Source: Tetraselmis striata (taxonomy: Eukaryota > Chlorophyta > Chlorodendrophyceae > Chlorodendrales > Chlorodendraceae). From it: DNA of 64,000 bases. Shown here one piece after another: positions 33,875 to 47,212 of the stretch. The stretch's first letter is position 1. Each line of letters starts with the position of its first letter. The notes below the pieces were generated by a model that was not told the DNA's origin, searched no databases, and saw nothing but the letters and a program-made list of their open reading frames with translations. The stretch covers positions 1 through 64,000 of the forward strand of contig VCJN01002026.1 of NCBI GenBank assembly GCA_006384855.1, written 5' to 3'. Position numbers and translations under genes: made by a program.

Positions 33875-35342
33875 GTACATTGTGGCAAAAGTCCCAATAA
33901 CGATTCCGGGTAGCCGCGCGATGCGCGATGTGGGTCCAATGTACTATGGGGATGGCACAACATGCTACTGGTAGCAAGGCGCCACGGGCGGCCGGTCAAG
34001 CGGCAAGTAAAGTGTGTCCTCTGTCTCAACCCACCCGATCTCGCCCCTTAGTCGTTTGAATCATACCTGCCCCCTTGGCATGTTCGCATCCGGAAGGCTA
34101 CTGCCCGTTTGCCCGCAGACAATGATGCGCCTTGGCAATGGCGCCAACTCGGCGTTACTACGGGTGGCGGGCGCCGTGCCGTTTTCCCAGCGGCACGTCT
34201 CGCCATGCATCCGGTAGTGCGCCAAGCGGAGCGCTGCCTGCTCCTAGCGTGTTTCGACCGGAAGGGCATCGCCCCGCTGGCCTCGCTCACGTGTCTCCCG
34301 CTGGATCTTATGTCGCGGACGGGCGCCCTTCGACCGACCTTGAACATCATTATTGACGTTCTTGGCCTACTTTAGGGTCGCATGCGATTGTAGCTCGGTG
34401 CCCGCCACAGTGCCGTCATGCATCATACGCAGCGGCACTGCTGTCCCCCCATCGGCGATTTGCATGTTCCTATACGGTCTTGCCGCTTCATGAACGATGG
34501 TTGGTGCTCCATGGTGTATGCCAACTTGGCATTCTCGAGGAATGGTAGGTAGTGATGGCCACCGGAATTGTCGAAATTACCAAGTAAGATGGGCAGAGGG
34601 ACATCGATAGATCGAAATGTTGTACTATCTATGTATGTGTATGCAACAAGTGCCTTGCATGACTAGCAGCTTCAATCCACTAACTTGTCATCCTGATATC
34701 CTCGACAGTTGCAGGGACTGACCAAAGGTAGCTTGATGAACAGTAGTTGCGTCGCTGCGATATGGATAGCTGGAGAACGTACGGTATCCTCGCCGTGACG
34801 TGTACAGTACTTTAAGCAGTGTTTAACTGAAACGGAGACACGGAAACTTTTGATGGAATAAAAGGAAGGACTCCCCCCCCCCCCCCCCCCCCCCCCCCAA
34901 CCCCGCGCGCCCTTTTTGGGGGGAGAACCGCTCTCTAAAACAACTACTATTAAATCTGACTCGCCGTGAAACGTTGCGTAATTCGCATCCCGGAGGGCTA
35001 ATGCATCAACCGGGTAAACCCAGGACGAACACGTGCCCGGTCGATATCGCCCCCGAATGACAGACTTGTGAATTATTAGTGGGTATGGTTCCAGAGCCGG
35101 GAATCCTGGGATAACAGCTCGTCTGAGGATTATTCCGTACCGGTATCGGCGTACTGCCCACATACATCGTCGCTGCAATCAGCGGCCGGTGCAGCGCAAG
35201 CCCGCGACCCTTTGCGCGTGTATACGCCACAACCCCAGGTCCAAGCGCAGCCCCTCTTCCCAGCTGTAGGAGGGAGCGGCCTCCACGGGGATACGGCTCC
35301 GTGGGATAGACCAGGCGAACGGTGACAGGGGGACGCGACCCG
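33875..35342. other. Intergenic stretch with SINE-like internal fragment
   Basis: No gene is supported. A piece of the SINE-like family in minus orientation lies at about 34987-35065 (cggagggctaatgcatcaac, then ggtaaacccaggac). A poly-C run lies at 34874-34898. Frames at 34048-34375 are open on both strands without motifs. Confidence 0.45.
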
Positions 35343-38308
35343 ATGGGGGAGGAGGGCGACGAGGGGGCGGCGACCGCCAAGCGGCACCTCGTTATCCTGG
35401 ACGTGAACGGCATGCTGGTGCACCGATGGCGGCCCGCCTCCAACGACCCTAAGCCTGACCAGTCGCCAGATGGCACTACCAGCAGGTGGCTTGTCCCGGC
35501 ACGGGCGTGGGCACGCCGCACCACGCGGCGCAGTCCGATTCCCCACTGTGTGGGAGGGGAAACGTGCTTCATTAAACAAATCAGACAAGAATCGGCAGTA
35601 GGGCGGGGCATGGTGGGCGACCCTAGGCGGCCAGTCCGACTAGCGGCACCTCCTCGTCTACTTTCTGCCCCAGCAGAGACTCACATCTTTTCATTGAATG
35701 TCAACTAGCACCGGCACCGCCCGTGACGTTGCTGCCAGTTGCAAAGCTTAAAATTTAATAGCACCTGAGCGCCATCCCCCTCCGATCCACGCAGAGGGCA
35801 GCAGCTGTTCAACCGGCCCTACATGCACGAGGCGGTGGATCTGCTGTGTAAGAGCTTCAGCGTGCTGGTGGGTAGCGCCGCGGGGGGAGGGCGGCTAGTT
35901 TTTGCGCGCCATGCCATGCCACCCTGCCCTGAGGCGCGGGGCGGTGGGCGCATGCGCAGGTGTGGAGCAGCATGCAGGGGCACAACCTGCAGGAGGTCGT
36001 GGCGCACTGCTTCAAGGGCCAGGAGGATAGCCTGCTGGGGGTCTGGGACCAGGAGCACTGCACCGAGGTGCCCCCCCCCCCCCCCCCCCCCCACGCGTAA
36101 CGGTGCACCGGCTGCCCCCATTCCGCTCCGAGAGGGATCGGCCTCAGCCATCCCGCGTGCTCGCGCTGGCTACGTAGGTGGCGGACCGGGACCTGGAGGA
36201 GGGCTTCCGGGAGCGACACGACATCCGCGCCAGCAAACCCATCTTCCTCAAGGAGCTGCGAAAGCTGGAGGTGAGCGCGATACCGCCAGGCCGGCCGCAC
36301 CATCACCATCCATTATGCCCTCTGATGCTTCGAACGGCCCCCCATGCCCCCCCCCCCTTTCCAACCACCTCCATCCCAGGAGCACCCCACCCTGGCCAAG
36401 TTCTACCCCAACAACGTGCTGCTCATCGACGACTCGGAGTACAAGGCGCGGCTCCCTCCCCCCCTGGCCCCCCAAATTGGGTGCAGGCCTACCGATGGGC
36501 ACACGATGCGACTGACAGGGAAGGGGGTGCTGGTCTGGCGTGCAGGCGGTGCGCAACCCAGAGCACACGGCCATACACCCGGAGGCCTGGGAGCCGGGCA
36601 AGCTTGGGTGGCCGGACGACGAGCTGGGGCTGGTGTGCAAGTACCTCAAGGTGTGCCCAGCCCCCCCCCCCCCCCCCCCCCCCCCCTCCCCCCCCGGGCC
36701 AAGGGGAGGGGGCTGATGGGCCGGTGCCGCTCCCCGCCTTCCCCTGCAGCGGCTCCTACGGGCGGACACGGTGACCTCCTTTGTGCAGGCGAACCCCTTT
36801 TGGCTGTGGAAATCGTTCCAGGTGAAGGTGCTGCGGGAAAAAGAGGTGCGCTGGTTGCGAGGGAGGTGGGGAAAAAGTTTGCGTGTGGTGGTGATGGTGG
36901 GGGGGGAGGGGGGGGCGGGCGTCCTGCCATCCCTTGGCGATTACTGAAGGGAGGCAAGCTTGCTGTACCTGGGTACACGAGCCATAAGGGAGAGCGAATG
37001 CCCCTCTGCCCCTCATGTTGCCGCGGCTGACCTCGTTGAGCGTGGTGACTGCGCCTCTGCCCCCCTCTGGGCGCAGATCCAGCGGGCGTCGGGCTGGTGC
37101 GTGCGGCGCGCTGCCCAGGCGGAGGCGCTCGTCAACATCTGGGAGCAGGAGCTGCTCAAGGTGCCCCCCCCCCCCCCCCCCCCCCGCCCCCACCCCCCCA
37201 CACGCCCTCACCCCTACGCCTCTGCACCAGGATCCTGTTGCCACGCTTTGGGTCCGCTGTATCTCACAGTTGTTGACTCACGCTATATGTTATAAACCTG
37301 TATTTACAGTACCTGTATAGTCTGATATAAAACCAGAAATAATTTATGTTTTTATATCCGTCCATACAAAGCTACAGCTACATGTTTCTAGCAGAATATA
37401 AAACAGTGGCTATTCAGTTAAAAGTATAGTCTGATATAGCTAATACATACATTCTGAAGTAGTTTAGAATGTGACACGCATACGTTGCGGCCATCCCGGC
37501 TCGATGCTGCAAAGCATTGCCCCGCGGACCCAATGAAACGGCACAGTAACGCCGGGAGGTGTGCGTTTACTGTCCGGACAGGTGCGATGCAACCAGTCGC
37601 TGCCCAGTATGCCCTGCCCTGTGCAGCCGTGTGGCCTGCATGCCGTGGGTTCAGGCGCGCCACCGAGGGCATCGATGCCGGCTCTGACGCGGGCTGCCCT
37701 CCCGGCGCCTGACCCCGCAGGCGCACGACTCCAAGAAGGAGAGGCTGCTGTCCGTGGCCACGATGGCCGCCAAGACCGCGCGCTCCGTGGCGCAGCGCGC
37801 CGACGACGCCGCCAGCACGAGCGCGCCGGCCGAGTCCGTCATGCCGCTGGTGGAGGCCATGTGGCCGTGCTTCCCCCGGGCGGTGCGGCACACCTTCCGG
37901 CACTGCAAGCCCGCCTTAGGCGAGCCCCCCAGCCTCGCCCCCCCCCCCCTCCCCCCCCCCTAAGGCCCACCCCCACTCCCCCGACACAGTGATGGCATAC
38001 ACCACAAGCATTTGAGAGCTTAATGTCGTTTTACTAGGCAGAGGAATGTATGCCGTTTGTTTATCAACCGTGGCTGTACTTTGTGCGCTCTGCTGCTTGC
38101 TGCACCGCCTTTCCGTGCCCGGGCGCGCTATGTTGGGTGTTGTTGCTGCGCTCGGCACCCAGCCGGGTATGGGCTTGAGCTCGTGGATGGGGTGGCGGCG
38201 TCCGCTTGCAATCGCAGAAGAGGGCAATCGCAATCAAGGCGTTCATGTTCGCGGTGTTCTCACCGGCTGTTCTGGCTCCAGGCAACGCATGCACACACAT
38301 GTATATAC

Positions 38309-38367
<59 letters not shown>

Positions 38368-39232
38368 ATAAGTACATATATGATATGTCTTCATGTATAT
38401 GGTATGAAGGGCTTAGCTGCTTACCCAACTGAGATGCCTTGATGCCCTCCAACCATCTACAGCCCCGTGTAATGTTGTCCCCCCCCCCCCCCCCTCCCCC
38501 CCCTCTCTCTCTCTATTTCTATATATATATACATATATATGTGTATGTATATATATGCATATATACACATACATATATATGTAAAATATATAACATTTGT
38601 GTTTATGATTGTGTCGTGGTTGTGCGCATGCATGTATGTATTGGTAGTGTAATGTTTTGAGCCACCGCTGGCTGCAGATTTGCGGAGTCAGACGGTTGGC
38701 GCTCACCCCCCCCCCCCCCCCTCCCGGCCCCTGCTCTCTCGCGGCTGCCTGGCGCGCAGATGGCGGCGACCTGATGAAGTGCGTAGTGGACACGTTCAAC
38801 CACACGTTCGACCCGCGGTGCGTCCGTGGCTCGGCAAGGAGCGCCGCCTTGCAGGCGGAGTTTGCCTACCAGATTGCCCGCGCCAGCTGCAGTCGCCTGT
38901 ATACATATGCGCTCTCATGCGTACATATATGTATGACATGCTATAGGTGTCTGTAGGGTCTGCTGGGGCAAGCGCGCCGCTTTGGGGCGGATGGGCGGTG
39001 ATGCAGCGGTGGCCGTGTTGTGCCCCGCAGGCGGATGCTGCGGGTGCGGTCGGGGGAGTCGCTGGGCCCGCTGTGGCGGGAGGTGGAGTACGCGGCCAAG
39101 AACAACTGCCTGCTGCCCGGCCTGCCGGAGATGCGGGCGGTGATGGAGGAGTGCCGCGGGGATGCGGGCGCGATCCGGGAGAAGATGGCGCAGGCGCGCA
39201 AGCGGCAGAGGGTGGGGGACGCGGCTGCGTGA
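35343..39232 (+). CDS. FCP1/NIF-like HAD phosphatase domain protein (11 exons)
   Basis: Exons: 35343-35485, 35795-35867, 35960-36067, 36178-36270, 36380-36445, 36546-36650, 36750-36845, 37077-37160, 37721-37919, 38760-38817, 39031-39232; 408 residues. HAD motifs of the FCP1/SCP group are seen: motif I HLVILDVNGMLVHR (D20), RPYMHEAV, motif II VWSSM (S75/S76), FLKELRKL, and the metal-site NNVLLIDDSEYK (D156, D157), followed by NPEHTAIHPEAW. These proteins dephosphorylate serine in targets such as the RNA polymerase II tail. The second Asp of the usual DxD is Asn (N22), as in some plant homologues, which may alter catalysis. The C-terminal 180 residues are helical and not recognised. Introns after exons 5 and 9 appear to start with GC. 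Many introns carry poly-C runs just after the donor. Confidence 0.88.
38311..38366 (+). repeat. (TG)n microsatellite in an intron
   Basis: Twenty-eight TG units in intron 9 of the HAD phosphatase gene, followed at 38515-38590 by TA-rich sequence. It can form Z-DNA in principle. No more can be said. Confidence 0.95.
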
Positions 39233-41049
39233 GGGCGCGGCGGGCGGTGTTGAGCGGCGCGGCGCTGGGGCGAGGTGGGCAGGGGCACTGGGGAGGTGGC
39301 GGATGGCGGCCGCGGGGCCATCCGGGGGTTGCAGGTGGCACCGCGCAGGCGGCTCGGCGTTGCTGAAGGGGGCGGCACAGCTCCCTTGGCAACCACAAAA
39401 GCAGTAGGACCCCTCTCCACATCTTCTTTAAGAACAAATCATGGCGCTTATCTTTAACCGACAAAGGCTTGCCATCCTTGCGGAGGTGCTTATCGTTCTT
39501 GGTGGTGAAATGTGTGCGATGGCAGCGCGCCATGGGGCACTGGGGTTGTCGTCGGATGCGCGGTGCTCACGCCCCTGAGGAGAGGCGTCGCAGTGCGGCA
39601 GTTGAGTTGAATTTCTACATTTGAATGGCGGATGTGTGAGAGTGGGGAAGGGAGGGTGGGGGGGGGGGGGGGGGGGGGGGATGGGAGTGCCCGGTTGGAT
39701 GATGGTGCCATCCGTTCCCAAGCAATGTCGCACTGAAAGACTGCAGCTGAAAAGCACATTTGGATGTATAATTCGAGTCTGGGTTCTCGAGGCCATCCAT
39801 CAAAAAATGATGGGCCAGATCTGCCAGACATCAGGATGGCCCGGGGGCGGGAATAAATCAGGATGCCTGGGCGGGGCTCCATGCACGTGGTGGACGGCTT
39901 CAAGTGTGTACCTTGGCAGCATCCTGGCCTGTGATTTCAACGACCACCGTGATGTTGCCAACAACGTGTCCGGTAGGCAAGGCATTCGAGGCCTTCCGCT
40001 AGTGTTTGTTCGCATGCAACAGCACCTCCCCGCGTGGCAAGCGACAGGCGTACATTAGCACCGTCATTCTGTTGCGTACGGCTTTGTTTATTCTCATCAA
40101 CGGAGGCCTGGTACTCCCGCCTACAAAAGTCCCCGAGGCACATACCCTGTACAAAAGTCCCCGAGGCAGACTTTTCCAAGCGCGAATAATGCGGGTCGTG
40201 TCTCGAGTCACAGTACGAGTAGTCGACTGCTCTAGTAGCGTCATGGGCTCATGGCTGGCCGGGGTTTGGTGGCTATATGGATTTTGTTCAGGATTAAAGA
40301 ACGACTCTAAATTACGATTATATGACGATCACATCAAGGATACTATGTTCTTGAAATGCGGTCGTAGTTATTTTGCCATTTATCATTTGTTGTCCGGCTA
40401 GAGGGGAGGAGAATTTCAGGTATAGAAGAGGATTTCCATGTGCCTTCATACAGCTCTATCATTTAATACCGCATAAAACAAGTGATAATAGTAAATTGCC
40501 TCCATAAACGGTAATCCTTACCTCGAGAACGAACGCACTACTGGACTGCCCGCTGGCGCGCGCGGCACGCGCATGCAAACCTCGATAACCTCGTATCACT
40601 GGCCTAGCTTCGCCACCCCCGGCCCCCTCCGGCCTCGCGGCGGGCCGGCCCTGCCCCACCACGTTGCCACGCGTGAGGGGTATAATAAGGGCTAGGTCTG
40701 CTACAGGCGGAAACAGTAGCGACTACCCGCAGTACACCAGGCGACACTGCAACCTCTCTGTCCAAGCAAGACTTCCAAGCGGCACTGCGGATCACCTTGC
40801 AAGGTGAGGGTCGTTTGTATCGTTACGTTCTCGCCTCTCGCCCGGTTTCCCCAGCCCCCGCTAGCGGGCCCTGGCAAGTCCGAGGAGCCCACGACGGCAG
40901 CAGGACCACCGCCCACCCGGCCCCGTTCTCGCGCCCACAGTAGTTTACACTGCTATGCACAGTACTTTGTCCTGAAATTGTCAATACATTGATGCCGTTT
41001 TTCCTACTGGCTGCAGTGAGCTGCCACTCTCGTCACTCTGCGGACCCCG

Positions 41050-41081
<32 letters not shown>

Positions 41082-41798
41082 ACACGCGCTGCCACCTCCT
41101 TTGCGCCCCTTCCCACACGCTAAACTGGTTGTTTTGCGGCCAAGCCAAGTGAGCGACGCTGCTCTGTGTCCGCCTCTTACGCCCACCCTTCTCCTCCTGT
41201 CACTGCCGGCCGCCACCGCCTCACTGGATACCGGTGCTGATACTGTACATACTGACGCGCTTTTGCCCATATTCGGCGCCGCGCAGATCTGAGCGCCGTT
41301 AAAAAGACACACAGCATCCTTTCAAAACGGCCCGACACAACTAGCGGCGAGGAAGGCCTGTCCATTCTCTGAAGCGGCGCGATATCAGCTCTCAAGTGGG
41401 TCGAGACTCCGGCCAAGCCGCGCTGCTCGCCGCTCTGACCGGCGCGTCGCCTTCCAGGACGCCAACTCTCCGGTCGATTAGGCCCCATTGGAACTCTGTA
41501 AACACCGCGGTTGCCGGAAAGGGACCCCTCACCGGACCCCTTCACTGCTAGCCCTGCCACCTCCAGTACTCTGCGTGCTCTTGTCGCCCCTGTTGCCGTA
41601 CCTGCTCGCCCGGCGCCGGTGTATGGCGCTCTAGGGTTGTCCGAGGGTGCGTTCCCTGTCCTTGAGCTGTCGAGGGCACTACGATTGGCAGATATTGGTC
41701 CGAGGGCGTGGAACCCCATAGCCCCCCCACCCTCTTACCATCTCCTAGCCACCGAGGGGCAGGCGCACGCAGCTCTAGCGGACCGCTGCCCCAGCCTG
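39233..41798. other. Intergenic stretch, no confirmed gene
   Basis: Poly-G at 39659-39680 and poly-C at 41048-41081. A frame open from 41511 to 41798 in phase with the PCF11-like gene could be an extension of its first exon, but it has no ATG and no domain. A TATA-like ataataagg motif is at 40680-40690. Nothing else is seen. Confidence 0.4.
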
Positions 41799-43571
41799 AT
41801 GCACGCCTACGAGCGCGCGCCCCCAGGCTACCGAGCAGCTCTGCAGCAGCCAGGACCCAGCTTCGCGTACCCTGCGGGGCCCCCGCGCCTCCCTGCCCGC
41901 CCTGCCGGGCGCACCCCGCCCGGCAGCATGAGGAGCAGCGAGGATCTGTTTTTTGCCAACTACCTAGACAACCTTAGGTCCGACCTCACGCAGAACTCTA
42001 AGCCCGTCATCAACTTCCTCACCGACATGGCCGCCGATAACCGGCAGTTTGCGCCCGCCGTGGTGGATGCCCTGCGTGTGCACATCCTGGAGGTGGGCAG
42101 GGTGCCTCCGCCCCCGCTGACCCCCCCTCCTCCCCATTGCCGTCACCTCCGACAGCCAAGACCCCCTCCCCATCACCTCCGTCACATGTTGCCTCCATTT
42201 CGGCAGTCTTGAGCCCCCTGTTTCTCCGTCATCCAGCTGAGATTGCCACGAATCTTTTCTCCGACACTGCGTCCCGATCGGCTGTCCCATCAGGACCTCC
42301 GCTTCTCCCCTGTGGCAGTTATTACTTTAGGTTCTCTTTGTTTGACTGTCTGTGCTTATCGGCCGTCTCGTGATTTGCACCACCTCCGCAGACGCCCCCA
42401 TTTGTGTCACAGTGCCGCCCTGTTCTTTGTGCCATTCATTCATCATCGCAGTTGCCGCGCGTTGCGCCTCGCCGTCTCGGGCCGCTCCTGACCCGGCGCC
42501 GCCCACCGCGCAGTGCCGCAACTCCATCAAGCTGTGCGCGCTGTACCTGTGCGACAGCATCGCCAAGAACGTGGGAGCGCCCTACCCGGACCTGTTCGCG
42601 AAGGATATCGACACGGTGCGTCCGGCGGCCTGCGCAGCCCCTCCCCCTGCCCCCCGCCGGCCTCGCTGCTGACGGCCGCAGCCACCGCGCTAGTCATAGT
42701 CTGCTGCCGGTTGGCGCATTTCCGCCTCCACCTGTACCATTGCCGCCAAGCCCCGCCCTGCATGCACACATGCATGTTTCGATCATGCTGCGGCGTTGCC
42801 AGTGACTCTGGCGGGGCGTGGCTCGGGCGCGAGGGGGCATGGCATGACATGTGCGATGATTTAAATTCGTTAGAGCTTTTTATCCCTGGGCAGCACCGCA
42901 GGCAAGCTGTGGCATGGCCTGACTTGCATGAGCCGGCACGGGATTGGGTAGGCCTGTTGGATGTTGCCCTCTGATGGCCAACAAGAGTGCGTGTGTGTGT
43001 GAGCGAGGGAAGAGGTGTGGTTGATCTGACCAGTGCCGTTGTCTGTCTACGGATGACGGCAATGTCGCTGTACTCGTGTTCAACCCCAAGTGCACATTCC
43101 ACGGAAGTACGGAAGAGATGGAAGGCGCGAGGAGGGCTGTGTCACCTTGGGGGAAGAGGGGCGGGGCAAGGGGGGTAGCGGTGGTTCTGATTTTGCGTCT
43201 GCTGCCGGTGCTGCTACTTTGTCGAATGTCCATTTCGGAAGGCTTTCTTTATGCCCCCGCATAGGAGCCGTCATGATTGTCTGTTTTTGGCACCCGACCA
43301 TGCGCCTCGTCACATGCCGCCGTGTCCCGTCCTGGGCTGCGGCGTTGCGACCGCCATCGGCATCTCCCAGGCAGCAGCTGAGTCACGCAGTTTGGCTCGT
43401 GGCACCCCATTGAAGACCGTGCGGTTTCGTGGCATGCCACCACATTCAAGCATTGCACCAGATCCGGTGCCCAATATATATTATATACATGCATACAAAT
43501 ATACATATATATATATATATATATTTGTGTATATATATGTATGTGTATATATATATATGTATGTGTATATG

Positions 43572-43615
<44 letters not shown>

Positions 43616-45994
43616 GCACCGATGCCGTTTATAGAGAGAGAACACTGATGTCGTTTTTCTATGCTGTTATAGCGGGCGGCAGCCGCTATGTGCCCCTTTG
43701 TACTTTAACTTGCAGCACTCCTTACTGCCGTGAGTCCAATAGCGCACGCTGTCCTGCTCCTGCTCCATCCAGTAGGGACTCACGTTTCTCTGTTGCCCCC
43801 CTCCCTAGATGTTCATGGAGATATGGCGCAATGTGCCGGAGAATCGGGCGAGCCTGGCCCGTCTGCTGGGCACCTGGGAGGGGGTGTTCCCGCCGCACCT
43901 CATCCGCCACCTGATCGCCCAGACGGAGCGCAGCGGGCCGGCGGCGCCACTGCGGGACGCGGGGCGCGGCGCCGCGGACCCGCGCCGGCCAGCAGTGGAG
44001 CCGCCCGCGACGGACCCGCGCCGCGCCCGGGGGCCGCCAGTGGAGCGGGTGAGGACGCCCCCGCTGTCTGGGGGGGCGCCGCCGCCTGGACCCCCGCCTG
44101 CCCCCAGCATGCCGGCCCCGCCGCCGCCCTTCCAGCCGCCGCTTCGCGGGGACAACTTCGCGCCTCCGCCGCGCGGAGACAGCTTTGGGTCGCCGCCGGT
44201 CGCGATGCCGCCGCGGGCACACATGCGGTCGCCGCCGTTTGACATGGACGGCTCCGGCCGACCCGGCCTGCCTCCGCCCCCAAGCCAGCAGCGGCCGATG
44301 GCAATGCCCATGATGCCGCTGCCGCCGCAGGGGCAGCAGCAGCAGCACCTGCCGTACGGCTTCCCGCCGCAGCCCAACATGACGGCCGCGCCGCCGCCAC
44401 CTCAGCAGCAGCAGCCCCCGCAAGGCATGCGCCCGCCGCCGCCACTGCAGCAGCGGCAGCCGCACGGCATGGGCGCGCCACCGCCACTGCAGCAGCGGCA
44501 GGTGCACGGCATGGGCGCGCCGCCGCCACTGCAGCAGCAGCAGCAGCAGCAGCAGCGGCAGCCTCCGCAAGGCATGGGCGCGCCGCCGCCACTGCAGCAG
44601 CAGCAGCAGCGGCAGCCTCCGCAAGGCATGGGCGCGCCGCCGCCACTGCAGCAGCAGCAGCGGCAGCCCCAGCCTCCTGCGCCGCCCGCCACCGCGGACC
44701 TGCTCAACCAGCTGCTCAGCGGAGGGCTGCTGTCAGTGCTGCCCAACTTGGCGGCGCCCCCAAGCGGCAGCAATGGCACACCCCCACCGGTGCAGCCGCC
44801 AAAGAGGCTCACGTTTGACAGCCCCGCGTTCCAGGTACTCATCCTCCCTCTCCATCTCCTCGCACGTCCCACCACAACCAATTGCGGCTGTCCAATGCAC
44901 CGCAACCACTTGTTGGGTTTGCTGTGTATCGTTGCGTCTGCCCGCCTCGAAAACATGAAAGAACCTAATTTACAGTATATAGATTAAGTGGAATACAAAC
45001 CACAAGAAGCGCTCCAGAAAAGCGAGGCCCGATGTTGCAAGACAAGCCAGATGTGTGTTCTCTGGAGCCGCAAGCCCCATTGAATGCTCCGAAACCATGC
45101 CTGCGTGCGCGATGACTGTGTCTCAGCAGCAACTTGAAACGACAGAAGCAATAGTGAGGATGTGTCGTGATGCCCGTCTCACTTACTCCCTGAGTCTGTT
45201 CCCATGAGATTGCGCACCCAAATCGACGGCCCATTAGCGCACTTTATCCACACCCCATCATTTACGCGGTTTCCACCTACATACTGAGATCGTATGATTG
45301 ATTGCTCAGGTGTCGCCGGCAATCGTTTACTGCACCATGTTAAGCTAGCCGCGCTGTCTAACCCCCCACTCTTACCCCCTTCCCCTTCTTTCGTGCGACT
45401 GCCCGACAGGAGGCGGTGCCAGGTGCGGTGGAGGAGCTGCTGGCCAGTAGCCAGGAGCTGCGCGGGAAGCACCTGGACTGGAAGTTTGCGCGCAAGAAGC
45501 GGCAGCGCGCGAGCCACACCGCCTCGCGGCCCTGGTACCTGCCGTCGGCGCTCTGGGTGACGGGCTGCCAGAAGGAGCCCAACGACGCGACGCCCATCTT
45601 CTTCACCAACGACGACATGGAGGCGCCGGTCGTGCAGGCGGTCAGCGTGCCGGCGGACGACGCGCAGACGACGTGCGCCATCTCGGGCGAGAAGTTCGAG
45701 GAGTTTTTCGACGAGGGGCGCCAGGAGTGGCGCTACCGCGACGCGCAGAAGCTGAGTGGCGCCGAGGCGCGCAGGTACCACGTGCCGGAGGGCTCGATCG
45801 TGCTGGTGTCGTGCCTGGCGACGGCCACGGTGCTGGACTCGGCGCGCGGCGCCGTCGTCGCGGAGGACGTGGCGGAGGCCGAGGCCGAGCTGGCGGGCGT
45901 GACGGACGACGCCGCGGAGGCCGGCAAGCGCAAGTCGGCCGGCGAGGGCGGCGGCTCGGAGGGGAAGAAGCTCAAGATGGAGCCCAGCGCGTGA
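41799..45994 (+). CDS. PCF11: PCF11-like cleavage/polyadenylation factor (4 exons)
   Basis: Exons 41799-42092, 42514-42615, 43809-44834, 45410-45994, all phase 0; 668 residues from the chosen ATG. The N-terminal RNA polymerase II CTD-interacting domain is clear: ANYLDNLRSDLTQNSKPVIN, CALYLCDSIAKNVGAPYPDL and LLGTWEGVFPPHLI. It binds the phosphorylated polymerase tail. The middle (about 150-480) is Pro/Gln-rich with a repeated GMGAPPPLQQ unit. The C-terminal part has HLDWKFARKKRQ, RPWYLPSALWVTG, PADDAQTTCAISGEKFEEFF and EWRYRDAQ, matching the PCF11 region that binds CLP1 and a zinc finger; the second Cys of that finger is Ser here. The last 60 residues are acidic, then lysine-rich. The start is uncertain because the frame is open upstream. 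TGTAA follows at 46117-46121. Confidence 0.87.
43495..43612. repeat. TA-rich and (GA)n microsatellites in an intron
   Basis: Alternating TA/TATG runs followed by about 26 bases of AG repeats, inside intron 2 (42616-43808) of the PCF11-like gene. Confidence 0.9.
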
Positions 45995-46116
45995 TGGGGG
46001 GAAAACCCTAGCTAGGGCTAGTGTGGTCTGTGCCGTGCGGCGCTACGTTGTATGCAACCGGGGCGTGCGTGCCAGGATAGGGCACCCTGCCCGGATGAAT
46101 GCAAGTGCGGAGACTT

Positions 46117-46121
46117 TGTAA
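46117..46121 (+). terminator. Putative polyadenylation signal TGTAA
   Basis: TGTAA lies about 120 bases after the stop of the PCF11-like gene, a usual 3'-UTR distance for green algae. Confidence 0.4.
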
Positions 46122-47144
46122 ACTTGGTAAACAATAAATCACAAGAGGGATGGCGTAAGCTCCAGCCGTGACCGCACGGAGAGCAGCGCAGAGTCCGGGT
46201 TTCGCATTTAAAAGGGTTAAGGGCTGGTGTTGGTGGCGAGTGGCAGACGGCATTCGCGAGGAGGGGTGCTGAGCAACTTGTGTCATGCTGCCAATTTCAG
46301 ACCGAATGTAGCAGTCTCTAAAACCTAGGCTCCCAGGTAATTTATTATGGGTCATAGGGAAAGCGTCCAGGAATGCATAGAAAGTCAGAAGGGAAAATGC
46401 CTTCATTTAGCAGAACTCACTTCCACCTAGGTAATACTACAGAGGCACAGTATCAAACCAGGTGGCTGCTCCCTTGAAATTTGAAGTTTCTTGTAACTCT
46501 ATTTCCTGCTAGTTTTTGTTTTTGATGCTACACTTGCCGCCTGCACCGAAGAAACCCGCATCGGGCCGACCGTAGTGGCCCGTAGCATGCAGCCCTCTGA
46601 AAACCAATGCTCCCTGGAACTCTGAGGAGATAGATTGGTGATATGGGCACCCGTTTCGATCTGTTCTCACTACACGGTGCAGTTCTGCGGCGGCGCAGCC
46701 ACCCATCGCAGCGACGGTCGTGTTCCAAACTCGCATCCCAGGACGCAGCTCCTGCTCGCGCGCCAGCTGATGTCGCGGAGTCGCATACTATAAACTTATC
46801 CTAATTATATTAGTAGTAGTACAATGTAGAAGTACAAAACTACCTCGCGCCGCCTCCATCGTGGTCGCTAGTAGTGCGCTCAGGTGTCACTGACACTAAT
46901 AACATCATACCCGTGCCTATAATATCGTCTTAGTAGGCACCGGTACCGTGACGATACGCGAAATAGCTCCGATGCATACCGAATACTACACAATATATTC
47001 GAATTCCAAACGAACCATATACTGTAAGCGATTTCCCCCCAATTTCCCGCGAATACCACTATATAAAATCAGGACTCAGGAGCCACATTATTTTCAGTTC
47101 ATATTTCCGTCTCTTTGCTGCATTTGAATTCAAACTTGCCCAGC

Positions 47145-47149
<5 letters not shown>

Positions 47150-47210
<61 letters not shown>
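47150..47210. repeat. (AC)n microsatellite
   Basis: About thirty AC units. Intergenic. Confidence 0.95.

Positions 47211-47212
<2 letters not shown>

Noticed and set aside
38310-38370. A CRISPR array or structured array at the TG and CA repeats
   Set aside because: They are plain dinucleotide microsatellites without spacers.
43722-44646. Long Leu/Arg- and Ala-rich frames antisense to the PCF11-like gene
   Set aside because: They are mirror images of the CAG and CCG repeats in the sense exon.
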